Shown: positions 33,925 through 46,235 of the stretch, piece after piece
Numbering within the stretch: position 1 is the stretch's first letter
Layout of the letters: the number at the start of each line of letters is the position of its first letter
Position numbers and translations under genes: made by a program
Source of the DNA: Torymus aiolomorphi
Lineage: Eukaryota; Arthropoda; Insecta; Hymenoptera; Torymidae
NCBI GenBank assembly: GCA_036365515.1
Contig: CM070875.1
Span: 103,954,628 to 104,018,627, forward strand
Length of the DNA stretch: 64,000 bases
Reading direction: 5' to 3'
Notes under the pieces: model-generated
What the model was told of the DNA's origin: nothing
Databases searched by the model: none
The model's input: only the letters and a program-made list of their open reading frames with translations

Positions 33925-36900
33925 TTATTGCTTTTTATACGCTCGGGTTCTACGAGGACTAATTAGTCCGGCATCAGCAGGTACGGGCTTCTTCTTCGAC
34001 CCCTTTGGCCTCCCCGGGCCTCGCTTGGGTTCTGTTGGACCGGCCACACGCATAGGCCGGCCATCGCTCGCACGCTTTCCTGGCCTAACTAATAGCGCGG
34101 TCTTACGAGGTGGACCGCGCCTCTTAGCCGTCGCCCGAGGCTGTACATTCCCCTGGCTAACTCTGTGGCCCTCTGACGTGTTACGTTCGGCTGAAGAGTC
34201 CCTCGCTGGTAGCGACTGGGCTACTTCTTGACTACTTTTGTCCAAGTAGTTCTTGGGCTCTCCTGCGGAGACGTATCTCTTGAGTTGCTGCGTATGGACG
34301 GGACGTATCGTTCGACCATCCTCACCTTGGATCTCATAGGTGTTTTCGCCTAGAATATTCACAATCGTGTAGGGCCCCGCGTACTTCGGGGCTAATTTGG
34401 CAGAAATCCCCTCAGCTGCTGAGGATAGTACCTTATTCTCTCTCCATACACGATCGCCTAGACAGAATTCTGGAGGTCGACGATGAGCGTCATAATATTT
34501 GGCTTGTCTCGCCTGCTCCGCTTGCGCGTCGGCCGCCGCCCGAACGTGCAATTCGCGGAGCTTGTCCATACGTACCACCCAATTGTTTATCGCCTCTTGC
34601 TGCCCTTGCTCTTCGGCTAACCTGTCTTCCTCCCGCCTTAGTGTCTTCGGTGGGTCAGGTTGTCGGCCGTAAATGAGCATGGCAGGACTTATCTTTGTGG
34701 AGCTGTGTTCGGCAGTATTGTACGCGAACGCCAGCTCATTCAGTTTCTCATCCCAGGACCAGTGATTTTCCTCTGCGTAAGACATAATCATTGTCTTCAC
34801 CGTTCGTTCGATTCACGCTCGACAGGATTGGCCTGAGGGTGATACGGAGGTGTAAACGTGTGATGCACGTTTCTCTCCTTTAAGAATGCCTCTAATGGTG
34901 CATTTTTAAATTCAGTCCCATTGTCTGAGAGAAACACCTCCGGGACTCCGAATCGCAGACATACTCGCTCGTTGAGTCCCTTAATTACCGATTTACCATC
35001 TGCCCTTTTTATCGGAATTACTTCAATCCAGCGTGTGAACAAGTCCTGGAATATGAGAATGTATTCGTGGCCGTGCGTGGTTTTTGGGAGGGGCCCCATA
35101 ATGTCGCTGGCCACGATTTGCCATGGACGCTCTGTAATTCGGCGTCCCATGAATCCTGTTGGAGCGCGCTGTTCGACTTTGCACTGCTGGCAAATTTGGC
35201 ACTGGCTCACGTATCTGGCTACATCACGAGACATGTGTGGCCAATAATACTTCCGCTTTACTCTTTCTAGCGTTTTCTCGCGGCCCAAGTGCCCAGCAGT
35301 TGGAAAGTCATGGCATTCTCTCAGTACTTCGCGTCGCTTTTCGTGAGGGACTGCTAACTTCCATGCATCATCGTCGCCGAGAGACTCGTCTATGACTTCA
35401 TTTGGTTCGTACTTGTACAGTCTCCCCCCCGCCAGCTTGAACGTGGGGAAGTCTCGCGGCCGCTGTTGAACCTCTTTCACAATTTCGAGGTACCATTGGT
35501 CGTTTGTATCGCGTTCGAGCTCTAACGCGGCGACCGCTGGCTCCTCTTCCTCGAACATCCGCGAAAGGGCATCTGGGACATTGTTCAAAGAGCCCTTTCG
35601 GTGTTCGACTGTGAAACTGTGGTTTTGTAGTTCCAGATTGCCCAGAGAATTGCTAGACACTCTCGTTCCGTCACGCTATAATTCCTCTCGGCCGCGCTCA
35701 GAGTTCGACTAGCGAACTCTAGGACTCTTTCGTCGCCGTCTATTATCTGGTATAGCACCGCTCCAAGTCCTGCATCGCTCGCATCAGTTTGCACCACGAA
35801 CTGTGCGTTAGATACCGGTCTGTGGAGAATCGGTGCAGAAGCAACTAGCGCTTTTAGCTTTTATAAGGCCTCTTCTTGTGCCGTTGACCACTCGTATTTC
35901 CGATCCTTTTTCGTTAGTTCGGTCAGTGGTTCAGCAATTGTGGCGAAGTTTGATAAAAACTTTCTATACCACGAGGCCACTCCTAGGAAGCGTCTCAGCT
36001 GACGGAGGTTTTTCGGCACCGGATATTCCATAATGGGCTTTATTTTCTCGGGGTCTGGTTTAAAACCATCCCTATTTACTATGACCCCGAGATATTGGAC
36101 CTCATCGCGACAGAAGACACTCTTCTCGCGATTTATTGTGAGGCCCGCGTCCTTTATCCTATCTAGAACTCTTTTTAGAACCTCTTTATGCTCCTCGAAT
36201 GCTTCTGTGACTACTATTATGTCATCGAGATACGAGTAAGCAAAAGGTTCGAGTTCGGGACCGATGACTTTGTCAATCAGCCTCTGGAAGGACGCTCCGG
36301 CATACGAAAGACCGTAGGGCATTCTTGTAAATTGAAATAACCCTTTGCCTGGCACAGTGAAGGCCGTAGTCTCTTTGGACTCCGGATTTAGTGGTATTTG
36401 GTGGTACGCACTACTTAAATCCAACGTGGATATGTATCGCGCTTTCTGTAGTTTGCGTAAGATACTCTTCATGTATGGTAACGGATATGCGTCTGGCCTT
36501 GACGCTGCGTTCACTTTTCTGAAGTCCACACAGAAACGGAACTTCCCGTTGGACTTGCATACCATTACCACGGGGCTTGACCAGCCGCTTGTCGAAGGTT
36601 CTATTATACCCGCGAGTAGCATTTCCTCCACCTGCTTGTGCATCTCTTCCTCGAGTTTTCGAGATACTGGGTAGTACTTCTGTTTTATGGGTCTTGTGGA
36701 GCCGACGTCTACTGCATGCTCAACCCACGAAGTACACCCTAATGGTGCCAGGCCGTTTCCCATCAGCTCAGCTACTAAAGCTTCCGCTTATTTGCTCCTC
36801 TTCTGTTGGGTCCGCCAACCCTATAGCTGATACGGACACGGTATTATTGGCGGTTATGGAGGCTACTTCTAACTTTACGCTTGCATCATCATCTTTGAGA

Positions 36901-37350
36901 TGCAGCGTATTGTCAGTGGGGTCTAAGACGGCGCTAAACTTCTTAATGAAGTTCACCCCCAAGTAGCACTCCGTGTCTAGGTCTGGCATGATTGCGACGC
37001 GCACATCCTTGCTCACGCCTGCCACGACCATGGGTAGATACACATAGCCAACCACTGCTATGCTCTGCCCATTAGCTATCCGTGCCGTTAGGCCGCTGGC
37101 CGGGATTAATTCTTTTCCACAGGCTGTAGCGAGCTGTAAGCCGATGGAATTCATCCCAGTCCAGGAAGCTCCAGTATCGAAGAGTGCCCGTAGCCTGTAG
37201 CCGGCTACACCTACTTGAAGCCACCATCGCGAGCATGTTTCCTGGTTAGCTTCGTTCTGCTGTGTCGCGGGCACTTCTTCGCTCTCTCCTTCAGGCAATT
37301 GGACCGAGTTACCCTCGGTCGCTGATGTGAGAGCTGGGGGCGGGCGTGTG
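33925..37350 (-). pseudogene. pol: Gypsy pol: protease, reverse transcriptase, RNase H, integrase
   Basis: The protease (37298-36768) has LRALFDTGAS. RT (36763-35861) has FCVDFRKVN, STLDLSSAYHQIPL, the catalytic YLDD near 36240 and the LGV thumb motif. RNase H begins VQTDASDAGLGAVL (35797) but is cut after AILWAIW, rejoining at LELQNHSFTVEHRKG in another frame, so roughly 40 residues are missing. Integrase (35660-34797) has the HHCC zinc domain (AGHLG..CQICQQCK), then ASDIMGPL, LSDNGTEF and the E of NPVERE; after a one-base shift it continues (34800-33925) to a basic tail with an AT-hook-like RGPGRPKGSKKK. Stops: end of the protease frame at 36768 and TAA 35861-35863. Enzymatically dead as read. 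Confidence 0.9.
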
Positions 37351-37357
37351 GCCGTGT

Positions 37358-39724
37358 TTACCTGCCCCCTTGGCCGTTTCCCTGCTGGTTTCCGGCAGTA
37401 TTGGGGTTGCGGTCGCTTCCCCTTTGCTCGTTGCTGTAACCCCTTCGGTGCTCTGGCCTTTGTGGAGGTCCATTACTCCTTGGACTTGGCGGCCTAGCCT
37501 GGTGGGTCGAGCTACTACCCCCACTAGGCTGATTATTACTTTGCCCGCCTTCCCGCTTCCTGTTCTCCCAATTATTCTTTTTCTTGGGCTTCTTGAACGA
37601 CTGTGGGTTTGGCGTTTGCCCACTATTTCCGTCGGTGCCTTTCTTTGTCAAGCTTGACAAACACTCGGCCATCACCCGACGGAACATAGCCTCGAGGCTT
37701 TCTCGAGGCTCCTGCTGTTGGTGCCCCATCGCCGCCACTCCTGGATTCTGCTTTTTCCGCTGATCCGTGATTGGCTCTGTAGGTACGTAGGCAAACTCTG
37801 GCAAGTAAGTGCGCTCTGGCGGTGGTGGCGAGTGATACACCTTATCTGCCGCGAGCGCTAATTCGGCCTCCCGGGCTAAATCCAGGAGCCCTCGGTAATC
37901 CGTAATTTGACTACGCATCACCATTTTTTGCAGTTCTGGCCGCATGTTCCGGTGCAACATGTCCAATTGTTGGGGCATGCTAGGCACCGGAACTAACTTG
38001 AGAATCAAGGCTTGCAGATTCTCTACGTAATCTCTCGTGAGTTCGTTTCTGCCTTGAGTCCTCGCGTTTATCTCCGCTAGGATTCCCTGTTGATGGCTCC
38101 TGTCACTGCCATACATGTGTATTATGGCCTCTTGGAAGTCTTGCCAAGATCGCCACGTATGACGGTTACTCCTATACCAGGTGGCCGCTACTCCACTCAG
38201 GAGCTCTGACAATGACGAGAGTACTTCGTCGTACGTCAGATTTGCTAGAGCTCGACATTCCTCTACTCTCGTGAGGAATAACTCGACGCTCTGCTCCTTC
38301 AAGGACCCAGAGAACTTGATGTGCTATTTCCTTACGATTTGGCCAACATCACGGTTCGTCTGTTGAGGCACCTACGTCTGCCTCGTAGACTGGTCCAGTG
38401 TAGCGCTCACCCCCGCCTGACGCTGTGTAGGATTTCTTCCGCTATTCCTCCTAGCGTCCCTTGGCGATTCAGTATTGGGGCTGCTGCTGTCAAAATTCAC
38501 ATATGTGAACGTGTCCTGAAAGTTCACATGTGGTGACCCTCGTCCCCTGCCCGCACTCGGTAGTTGGACTCCCTCCAAGCGCGTGCTTGAGGGGGGGTGC
38601 CGAGCTTCTTGGAGTATTCGCACACTCTCTTTGAGCTCTTCCACCTCTTTGACGAGTCTATGGATCACCGACAGCAGCTGTTCTGAGACTACGTTGTCTC
38701 CCACAGCAATCCCTGCGGTACGCTGTTCCCCCGCACTTGGCCACTCAAAACTCTGTGGCTGCAGTGGACTTCGCGTTTGCTGCCAGAATGCGTGCTGCCC
38801 ATTTCGTGCCGACAACGACTCTTGTTCTTGACTCCGCCGAAATTGTCGTTGCCTGCGCTGCTCTTCTAGCAACGCCTGCTGTCGCTGCTGCTCTTGATGC
38901 TTTTGCTGTTGCTGCCGCTGCTGCTCCTGCTGTTGTTGCTGTTGCTGCCGTCGCTGCTGCTCCATCTGCTGCTGCGGATGCATTTGTTGCTGCTGCATTT
39001 GCTGCTGCTGCATTTGCTGCTGTTGCAGTTGCTGCTGCTGCATTTGCTGCTGCTGCATTTTCTGCTGCTGCAGTTGTTGCTGTTGAAGCTGTTGCTGTTG
39101 GAGCTGTCCCTTGGCTTCGGCTGGAGATGTCCCGGTGGGTGCTGCAGAGCTCAATATCTCTGTCCCGGAACCCTCCTGGCCGTTTGCCTCATCCGCTGGC
39201 TCCACCACTGCATTATGTGCTTGTTGTGGAGCGTTCATCCTCCGAGACTCCGAGAGTTTTTGCATCACTATCGGGTCATCAAGGAGCGTAATGAACGGGT
39301 GCGGTTGGTCTGGATCAGTATTGGGATCCACAATAGTCGACCCAGACTTGTTCATCAACGTTAAGTCGATGAACGCCCTTCGGGACTGCTCGCGTTTAGC
39401 AAACGCTTGCTTCTCCGACAGCTCCAGCTCTGGCACGAAATCGGCGGCACTGTAATCGCCCATAAGCCACTTGATCGCTGTCAGCATATTCACTGATTGC
39501 AGATCTGACTACTGCAGACCAAGGGCTTGCATGGCCTCGATAATTTCCTCTTCGGGCTGTGTATACGCCCAATTGAGTATCGCAGATTCCGCAAACTGCG
39601 ATGATCGGGCCATGGTGTCAATTGGCTGTGCGCTTCCCCACGAACTTATTTTACTAGCGCGAGTAGTATCCGGATTGATGGCAGAGAGAGTTTGCCTTTT
39701 CAACCTGTGAGCTAGCTTTTTCAA
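37358..39724 (-). pseudogene. gag: Gypsy gag, interrupted by three TAG codons
   Basis: Structural polyprotein. The N-terminal part (39724-39510) has no clear upstream ATG; an internal ATG (MARSSQFAES, about 39612) is a likely start. Then a 373-codon segment (39493-38372) with a long Gln-rich run (about 39110-38870) and a coiled-coil-like VKEVEELKESVRIL, then the capsid segment (38302-37358) with ATWYRSNRHTWRSWQDF, typical of Retrotrans_gag, and a basic Gly/Asn/Arg-rich tail without a CCHC knuckle. All segments are in one frame, separated only by TAG at 39507-39509, about 38370 and about 38328. The last is in a KH context where Trp is plausible. It ends at TAA 37358-37360; pol overlaps in another frame. 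Confidence 0.85.
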
Positions 39725-39729
39725 TGCGA

Positions 39730-40569
39730 ACCCGGGTTACTTTCTAAGAGCTACGGCGGTTGCTCTTAACCTCGATAATGCACGAGGATTTCCTGTATGC
39801 GGCTCTAAAAAAAATAAAAGCTATTTCTGTAAGTAATTACGATTTGTAATTAATTACGCTCCACTACTCGCACTTGTAATTTTAAAATAAATATATGTGA
39901 AAAAAAAATATATATATATGTGTCAAAACGGACAATATCACCAAAAACACAAAAAAATAAATACAATTTTCACCTAAAAAAAAATAAAAACAATTTTTAA
40001 GTTCGAGGGGATTTTTGCGCTCGAGTTTTTACTCGGGCGCACAGTCAACTTTTTGTTCCGAGAGTGCTTGCTGACTTTCTCTCCATTTTCTTCTAACTGC
40101 ACGATAAAAGAAAAAAAAAAAAAAAAAAAAAAATTTTATTTTTCGTCCAAAAAAAAATAATTCGTATCGGAAATACGAGAGGACGAGAAGAAAAAAAAAT
40201 TTTCGAGACGAGAAAAAATAATTAATTAAAAAAAATTAATTATCGCTTCAAAAAAAATTTTGTCGTTAAAAAATTAATTGTTATTAAAAAAAACTTTAAT
40301 TGTTAACAATAATTCCTCAATGCGCCAAAAATTCCGCGATCAATATCTCTCCTCGTCGGCACACTAGGTCGAGGGTTATTGGCTATCGCACGCCTAACCT
40401 TTCGACCGCACTCTCGCAACAGCACGGTTGTGTCACGCACACGCACACACGCGCCTACGAGCTGCGGCACGAAGAGCCTTTGTGTGCAGCTTACGCTCAG
40501 CTACGCTGCTGAGCTTCTTCGCGCCAAGCTTCGCCGCGAATCACGTACGCGCCGCAGGTCCTTCTCCAC
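39730..40569 (-). other. Gypsy 5' leader
   Basis: Untranslated region between primer site and gag, rich in A/T homopolymers on either strand (an A run at about 40110-40132). No coding signal. Confidence 0.6.
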
Positions 40570-40590
40570 CCCCAAAACGTTGTGGCGCCA
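40570..40590 (-). promoter_or_regulatory. Gypsy primer-binding site
   Basis: Two bases inside the 5' LTR, sense strand TGGCGCCACAACGTTTTGG. It starts with the TGG expected to pair with a tRNA CCA end and resembles Lys-type sites (TGGCGCC), but the tRNA cannot be assigned firmly. Confidence 0.7.
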
Positions 40591-40592
40591 GT

Positions 40593-41656
40593 TGTAACGG
40601 GATGGCTAGTGGGGGAAAATCCCAACAAGCCACAGGCCAGCGATGCCCTAGAACACGGTGCCGCGGGTGTCAGACTAAAATGACTTACCCGGGGATCTGC
40701 TCCTGGAATCCTGAAAACAACGCGAAGATCGCACACGAACTTCGCTTTCCAACTATTTGGATCGCTGAGTGAAAAGCGCGCGCTTGAAGAGTAAAGCGCG
40801 CGGCCGCTATGCTCAGATACGAAAATGACCGGCGGAGTCGTTTTCCCGCGGAGGCGGCGGTATCCGGGAGAAGGACAGGTTTTAATGAACAACGCGACGA
40901 GTAACTAGATATCACAATATATTAAAACCAAATAAACATTTACATACACAACGCACGTGCTTATTAGACAAATTGTTAGTTCGCGCGCGACCGTTAATAT
41001 TCAAACGCGCGAACGTTACAGAGCGCGGCGAAGCTGCTAATATCGCGCGCGGTGTTAAAGTACGGCGGGCTGACATGCACCCGCACGTACACGGTACAGA
41101 AAGCTTGCACGGGGCAATTTCCGTGCGAGCCTTTACATTAATTACGCGAGAGATGAGAGTATAAGACTTACTTTAAGGAGCAGTCGGTGCACACGACTCT
41201 CTCTCGCTCACGCTCGCTAGCACAGTATTTGTGCGCTGTGTCTCTCTCTCTCTCTCCTACTCGCTGTACGGGGTCGGCAGGCGGCTGGCTGCCGGCTCCT
41301 CTCTCGCTGTCTCGTGTTCGCTCTCTCTCTCTCTCTCTGTTCCTCTTATACGCGTATGCACTCCGCTCGACACCAGCACTATACACGCGGCATTTACAAA
41401 AAACGATAGGAGGGCGCGGACGAAGTCACTCACGAAGACACGGAGGAGATCCTACTTGCGCGACGGCAGACACGAAGATCGCTCCCTTTTCTCGCGGGAA
41501 CAGGTTAGCAGCTTCGCGACGGATGACGGGCATTTTACGCGTCGCGAGGCCGATTCGCTACGCGCGGCGCACCTCGATTCGGCTGCGCAGGAGTTGCGCG
41601 CGCGCGCTCGCTACCTTCGCGCGGTAGATTAGAATCGCGGCTACACACGCGTTACA
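40593..41656 (-). repeat. Gypsy 5' LTR
   Basis: 1064 bp. In the sense direction a TATAAGAG (41350-41343) could be the core promoter. About 175 bp downstream an AAA/GTAAGT word (donor G at 41171) is a candidate splice donor; the same word occurs in the other LTR. Confidence 0.9.
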
Positions 41657-41660
41657 GTAC

Positions 41661-42440
41661 ACAAATTAAAGAAAGGAAGTTTAATTTTCAAAAAATCAAA
41701 TAGAAAAATAGTTTTCTATCTCGGTCTATTATTCACATTTACTAAAAAAAATATATGTCTTGAAATTCTCTTTCGAATGCCGCCCAGCCGATTCAAATAC
41801 ATAAAGCCGTTCTCGAGAAATTACGATTTAAAAAAAAAGTGAAAAAAATTTTAACCTCAAATATCTCCGAAATTTATGGATCAATCCTTTTGCCCAAAGA
41901 ACTCAATCGATTGTGATACAAAATGTACCACTAAAAAAAATTTCAAACTGATTAAGCCAATTTTACTCTAGTTATTGAACGACAAAAAAAAACACTTTTT
42001 TTTATAAATTATTTTTTTTCTCCAAAAATAATGAATAAAAAAACCTAAAAATTTAGTAAGTTATAGTACTCAGTATTCTTTATAACCAAAAAAATATTCA
42101 TGTTGATATCTTTTTTTAATTTTGAAATATAACCTATTTACTAAAAATGACGTTTTCATGAATAACTTATGACGAAACATAGCTAACGGCTTTTTTTTTT
42201 TTTTAAATTGTAGAAAATTTTATTCTGCATACAGAGAATTTATCGTATATAAATAATATTTGTTCTAAATATAAAAAAAATTGAAAATAAAAATTTTGAA
42301 AATTTAAAAATGGCGATAAAAAACAAAAAAATCGATTTTGACAAAAATAAAATATTGACCCCAATTGTTGAAGCAAAATCTGAAAAAATGATCACTCTCT
42401 CGTTAAAATCGGTTGAGTAGATCATGAGATATCAGAGTAT
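41661..42440. repeat. AT-rich dispersed repeat related to 53.2-53.9 kb
   Basis: Contains GTTCTCGAGAAATTACGATT and TTTTAACCTCAAATATCTCC, which match the complement of blocks near 53325-53395. No gene. Confidence 0.55.
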
Positions 42441-42444
42441 ACGG

Positions 42445-42450
<6 letters not shown>

Positions 42451-42512
<62 letters not shown>
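42451..42512. repeat. (CA)n microsatellite
   Basis: About 30 CA units. Confidence 0.97.
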
Positions 42513-42514
<2 letters not shown>

Positions 42515-42765
42515 CCATACGGACATTTTCTAAAAATGGTGTATTTCGATTCCAAATTTTCTATACAACATTCCTAAGACATTATCTCACAAACTTTTTT
42601 TTTTACTATCACAAAGCTTCCTCTAGGAGGAAGCAAAAAATTCGCGGACAGCGCACATAAATTTTCAAAAAAAATACACCTCGTCACTGTCGTCTAACCT
42701 TATCCACATAATCCAAATATAAGAGATCAATTTCATCATTGATGTCGAACGAATATTAATAATCG

Positions 42766-43141
42766 TCGATGTCATCGGACTCGTCCACATCATAGAACTT
42801 CTCTAGGAAGAAGTACTGATCGTGATCGTAGTTCAGCCGTAAATACGTTTTCGAGAGATCGATTCGAAGGACCGCGAGGAACGATGAAATGTTGTGGATC
42901 TCATTGACGTCAACAACCGTGTCGTCCACGTACTTACATCTTCGATGAGGGTCGAGAACCCACGATTCTTTAGATTTGGACGGCCACGTACGGCACGCAG
43001 CATATTTGTAAGCTTCGGCACGTCGAACAGAACCTCGTCTGTGATCTTGAACTTATATGTAATATTCTCCATCGTGGATAACAAGGCAATGGCCGCCAGA
43101 CCAATGTCGTTCCAAAATGACAAGCTGTAATTCATTTGCAT
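42766..43141 (-). CDS. Unrecognised short gene or exon, possible frameshift
   Basis: I do not recognise it. From ATG 43141 the frame reads MQMNYSLSFWNDIGLAAIAL, then NITYKFKITDEVLFDVPKLT and RAVRGRPNLKNRGFSTLIED. At about 42937 it meets GAT/GTAAGTACG, a good donor-like word. The other frame from there carries a coding-like acidic C terminus (RIDLSKTYLRLNYDHDQYFF .. DVDESDDIDDY) to a TAA near 42759. So either a frameshift or an unusual splice joins the two. It is downstream, on the same strand, of the repeated exon array. Confidence 0.4.
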
Positions 43142-43220
43142 ATAATTTAAAAAAAAAATTCATTTAAAAGTTATCAAATAACTGATTGGTAAAGTTACTC
43201 AAAACTGATATTTACTTTCT

Positions 43221-44830
43221 TTATTGACATTGGGCTTCCACAACAATTAGAAATGCAGCTTGGACTGAATAATAGTTCAGAGATATGTGACAGTCTTCAA
43301 GATTCAATAATTCAACGAAGAAGAACATAATAGCTAATCTAATCATCGGATAATAATCACAGACACAATTTATAACTTGAGCACACTTTGAGCACTTTTT
43401 CTCAGCCTGATCATTGAGACTGACATATTTTTCAAGTGACACTTTATGTAACTTCTTATATGATTTAATAATCTAAAATATAAAAAAATAGTTTAATAAT
43501 TTATATCAATATATTTTAATTTTATCATATTAAAAGAAATAACTAAAAAAAAAATAATTAATTTGTACACATCTCAGAGTACTGGGTTATTTATTCCAAA
43601 TATTTTTTCATGTAGATAATTTCTCTTCATGCGATGGTGGATAGTCTTGTTTTTTTTCCAGATTTAATTTAGACAGCCGGTTTAATATTTTAATGACTCC
43701 ATTGATTGTATACCCTGTAAAATAAAAGTTATTTAATAAAAAATGTTGTTAATAAATCTACAATAAGCTTCTTCTATTGATGTATATTAAATTAATTTAC
43801 CTCTTATATATGATTCATAGAAACTTTACGTATTATTAAAAATAATTGATATTGGGCTTCCACAACAATTAGAAATGCAGCTTGGACTGAATAATAGTTC
43901 AGAGATATGTGACAGTCTTCAAGATTCAATAATTCAACGAAGAAGAACATAATAGCTAATCTAATCATCGGATAATAATCACAGACACAATTTATAACTT
44001 GAGCACACTTTGAGCACTTTTTCTCAGCCTGATCATTGAGACTGACATATTTTTCAAGTGACACTTTATGTAACTTCTTATATGATTTAATAATCTAAAA
44101 TATAAAAAAATAGTTTAATAATTTATATCAATATATTTTAATTTTATCATATTAAAAGAAATAACTAAAAAAAAAATAATTAATTTGTACACATCTCAGA
44201 GTACTGGGTTATTTATTCCAAATATTTTTTCATGTAGATAATTTCTCTTCATGCGATGGTGGATAGTCTTGTTTTTTTTCCAGATTTAATTTAGACAGCC
44301 GGTTTAATATTTTAATGACTCCATTGATTGTATACCCTGTAAAATAAAAGTTATTTAATAAAAAATGTTGTTAATAAATCTACAATAAGCTTCTTCTATT
44401 GATGTATATTAAATTAATTTACCTCTTATATATGATTCATAGAAACTTTACGTATTATTAAAAATAATTGATATTGGGCTCCCACAACGATTAGAAATGC
44501 AGCTTGGACTGAATAATAGTTCAGAGATACGTAACATTCTGCAAGATTCAATAATTCAACGAAGAAGAACATAATAGCTAATCTAATCATCGGATAATAA
44601 TCACAGACACAATTTGTAACTTGAGCAAATTTTGAGCACACTTTCACAGCATGATCATTGAGACTGACACATTTTTCAAGTGACACTTTATATAACTTCT
44701 TATATGATTTAATAGCTTGAAATATAAAAAAAATAGTTTAGTAATTTATATCAATATATTTTAATTTGATCCTATTGAAAGAAATAACTAAAAAAATAAT
44801 TAAATTTAATTAATTCTAATTTCTTTATTC
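43221..44830 (-). repeat. Tandem exon-bearing repeat, unit about 622 bp (2 near-identical units plus a diverged third)
   Basis: Each unit holds an exon-like ORF (43221-43442, 43804-44064, 44426-44686) reading KVSLEKYVSLNDQAEKKCSK, then VCDYYPMIRLAIMFFFVELL and YYSVQAAFLIVVEAQ, preceded by an acceptor-like TTTTATATTTTAG, and a second short exon-like piece (GYTINGVIKILNRLSKLNLE) preceded by TTTTATTTTACAG. Units 1 and 2 are almost identical; unit 3 differs by about 10% in the exon. I know no homologue. The hydrophobic MFFFVELL segment is short for a membrane helix. Probably an old tandem exon duplication in a host gene or pseudogene. Confidence 0.6.
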
Positions 44831-44838
44831 ATTTGTAC

Positions 44839-45933
44839 TGTAACGTCCGTGTTACAATGTCGCGAAAACGGTAAAGTAAGCGCGATAAATGTTTCAGTTT
44901 CCGTTTACGCCTACACATAATAACCACGGGAGTAGGAACGCGTGAGAATAGCTAATCGGACTACCAAAATAAACAATGCTAATGCGCGAAATTCATTAAG
45001 CGGCAAACGTCAGCGTCAGCGAACAATTAGAGAGACAGAAAGAAGATAAATGATAGCGATCTACAGAGTTACTTACTTTGGGGCGGTTGCGGTTGTCTCG
45101 TTCTCTCAGTTAGTCCTCGGCAGTCTCAGAACCCAAGCGCAGCGGGCGATTCAAATGGCAGAAGGACAGGATTGTGTAAATAAAGTAACACTCAAAAATG
45201 CAATTATGTGATGTTTATTAATTGCATAAAGTTACGTTAAAACTGTTACACACTGATTGTAGTCGAGATATAATATCAACAATTATTCGCGAGACTACAA
45301 TCAGAGAAGCTTGACAAATATTTTAAGTTAATTCCACACGAAAATATTCTAAGTCAATTATATTCGAAATTCTTCTAAGTAAATTCTACTCGAACTTATT
45401 CTAAGTAAATTCTGCTCGAAAATATTCTAAGTTAATTCTGCTCGAAAATATTCTAAGTCAGAATACAAAATGTCAGAAATTACTGTAAGTCCAATTGTTA
45501 CAATTAAATAGTCGTCGGACAAGGGCTTCGCCCTTCGAAACAAAAAGAACAAAAGCTTCTACCTCGAGTGGAGGCGTGATGCGGCGTTTATACCCGCGCT
45601 TCTATCTAGGGCAGATACAAAGATAGGGGAGTGTAGGATATCTCATCTTTTGCATGGGGTGGCAAAGATTCGGGTGGGGAATAAGGTTACTCGAGTTTAA
45701 ATGTGGCGCTTGCCAAGGACAACGGTTGGATCGATAGGCGGTAAGGATACGGGTAAGGTAGGACTTGTTACCATGCTAACTGTGACTCTCGCAGGTAACC
45801 CAGTTGCTACTAGGTGGCGTTACTGACAGGAAATAGGACTCATGGTAACATGAAGGAAAAAAGGTTGTAGGGTGGTAAGGACAGATGGTAGCACGGGTGT
45901 CAAAAGTAACGGTCAGTCGTGCTCGACGTGACA
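44839..45933 (-). mobile_element. Solo LTR (same family as 55.4-56.2 kb)
   Basis: 1095 bp, TGTAACGTCCGTGTTACA at the left and CGTGACA at the right, flanked by GTAC at 44835-44838 and 45934-45937. The complement of its left end matches the LTR end at 56206. Inside are five or so copies of TCGAAAATATTCTAAGT (45320-45470) and a conserved hairpin (45253-45304). No internal genes, so this is a recombination product. Confidence 0.85.
45253..45304. other. Conserved hairpin in the solo LTR
   Basis: CTGATTGTAGTC and GACTACAATCAG form a 12-bp stem around a 28-base loop. The homologous LTR has the same hairpin at 55766-55817, with the innermost pair changed on both sides. Confidence 0.75.
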
Positions 45934-46235
45934 GTACTGTTAGGAAATGAGGTGTGGATGGGACACAGGCTTCTTCAATAAGCCACTCTCGTGAACAGTA
46001 ACAACGGTGAACTTTATTAACTTGAGTACAGCTCTCTCTCTTTACAACTGCTCCTGGCAGAGGACGATGGACGAGTGAGCTCCCGCTTCGGCCGCTCGCT
46101 CTCGCTAGCTTGCGCCTCGCAGCTACACTCGCTTGATGTCGCTGCGCATACATTCTCTCTCATATGCCGATATAAATGTATCTCATATTCTAACACGCCT
46201 CCTTACATTTATATTTCTCGCAATTATAATAGTCT

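Larger units (their letters stand above)
31597..41656 (-). mobile_element. Gypsy (Ty3) LTR retrotransposon, full length, minus orientation
   Basis: LTRs of 1064 bp each, starting TGTAACGGGATGGCTAGTGG and ending CACGCGTTACA, flanked by GTAC at 31593-31596 and 41657-41660. Order in the sense direction: 5' LTR, primer site, long leader, gag, protease-RT-RNase H-integrase, third ORF, G-rich tract, 3' LTR. The integrase-last pol order is Ty3/gypsy. I counted about 19 LTR differences by hand (about 1.8%), so the insertion is fairly recent, yet gag and pol already carry breaks. Confidence 0.95.

Noticed and set aside
38737..39364. Leu- and Ala-rich plus-strand ORFs
   Set aside because: Antisense translation of the Gln-rich CAG-type run in Gypsy gag.
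45776..46153. 125-codon ORF, partly repeated at 50496-50717
   Set aside because: Mostly Copia LTR sequence running into the solo LTR; its repetition reflects the two LTRs.
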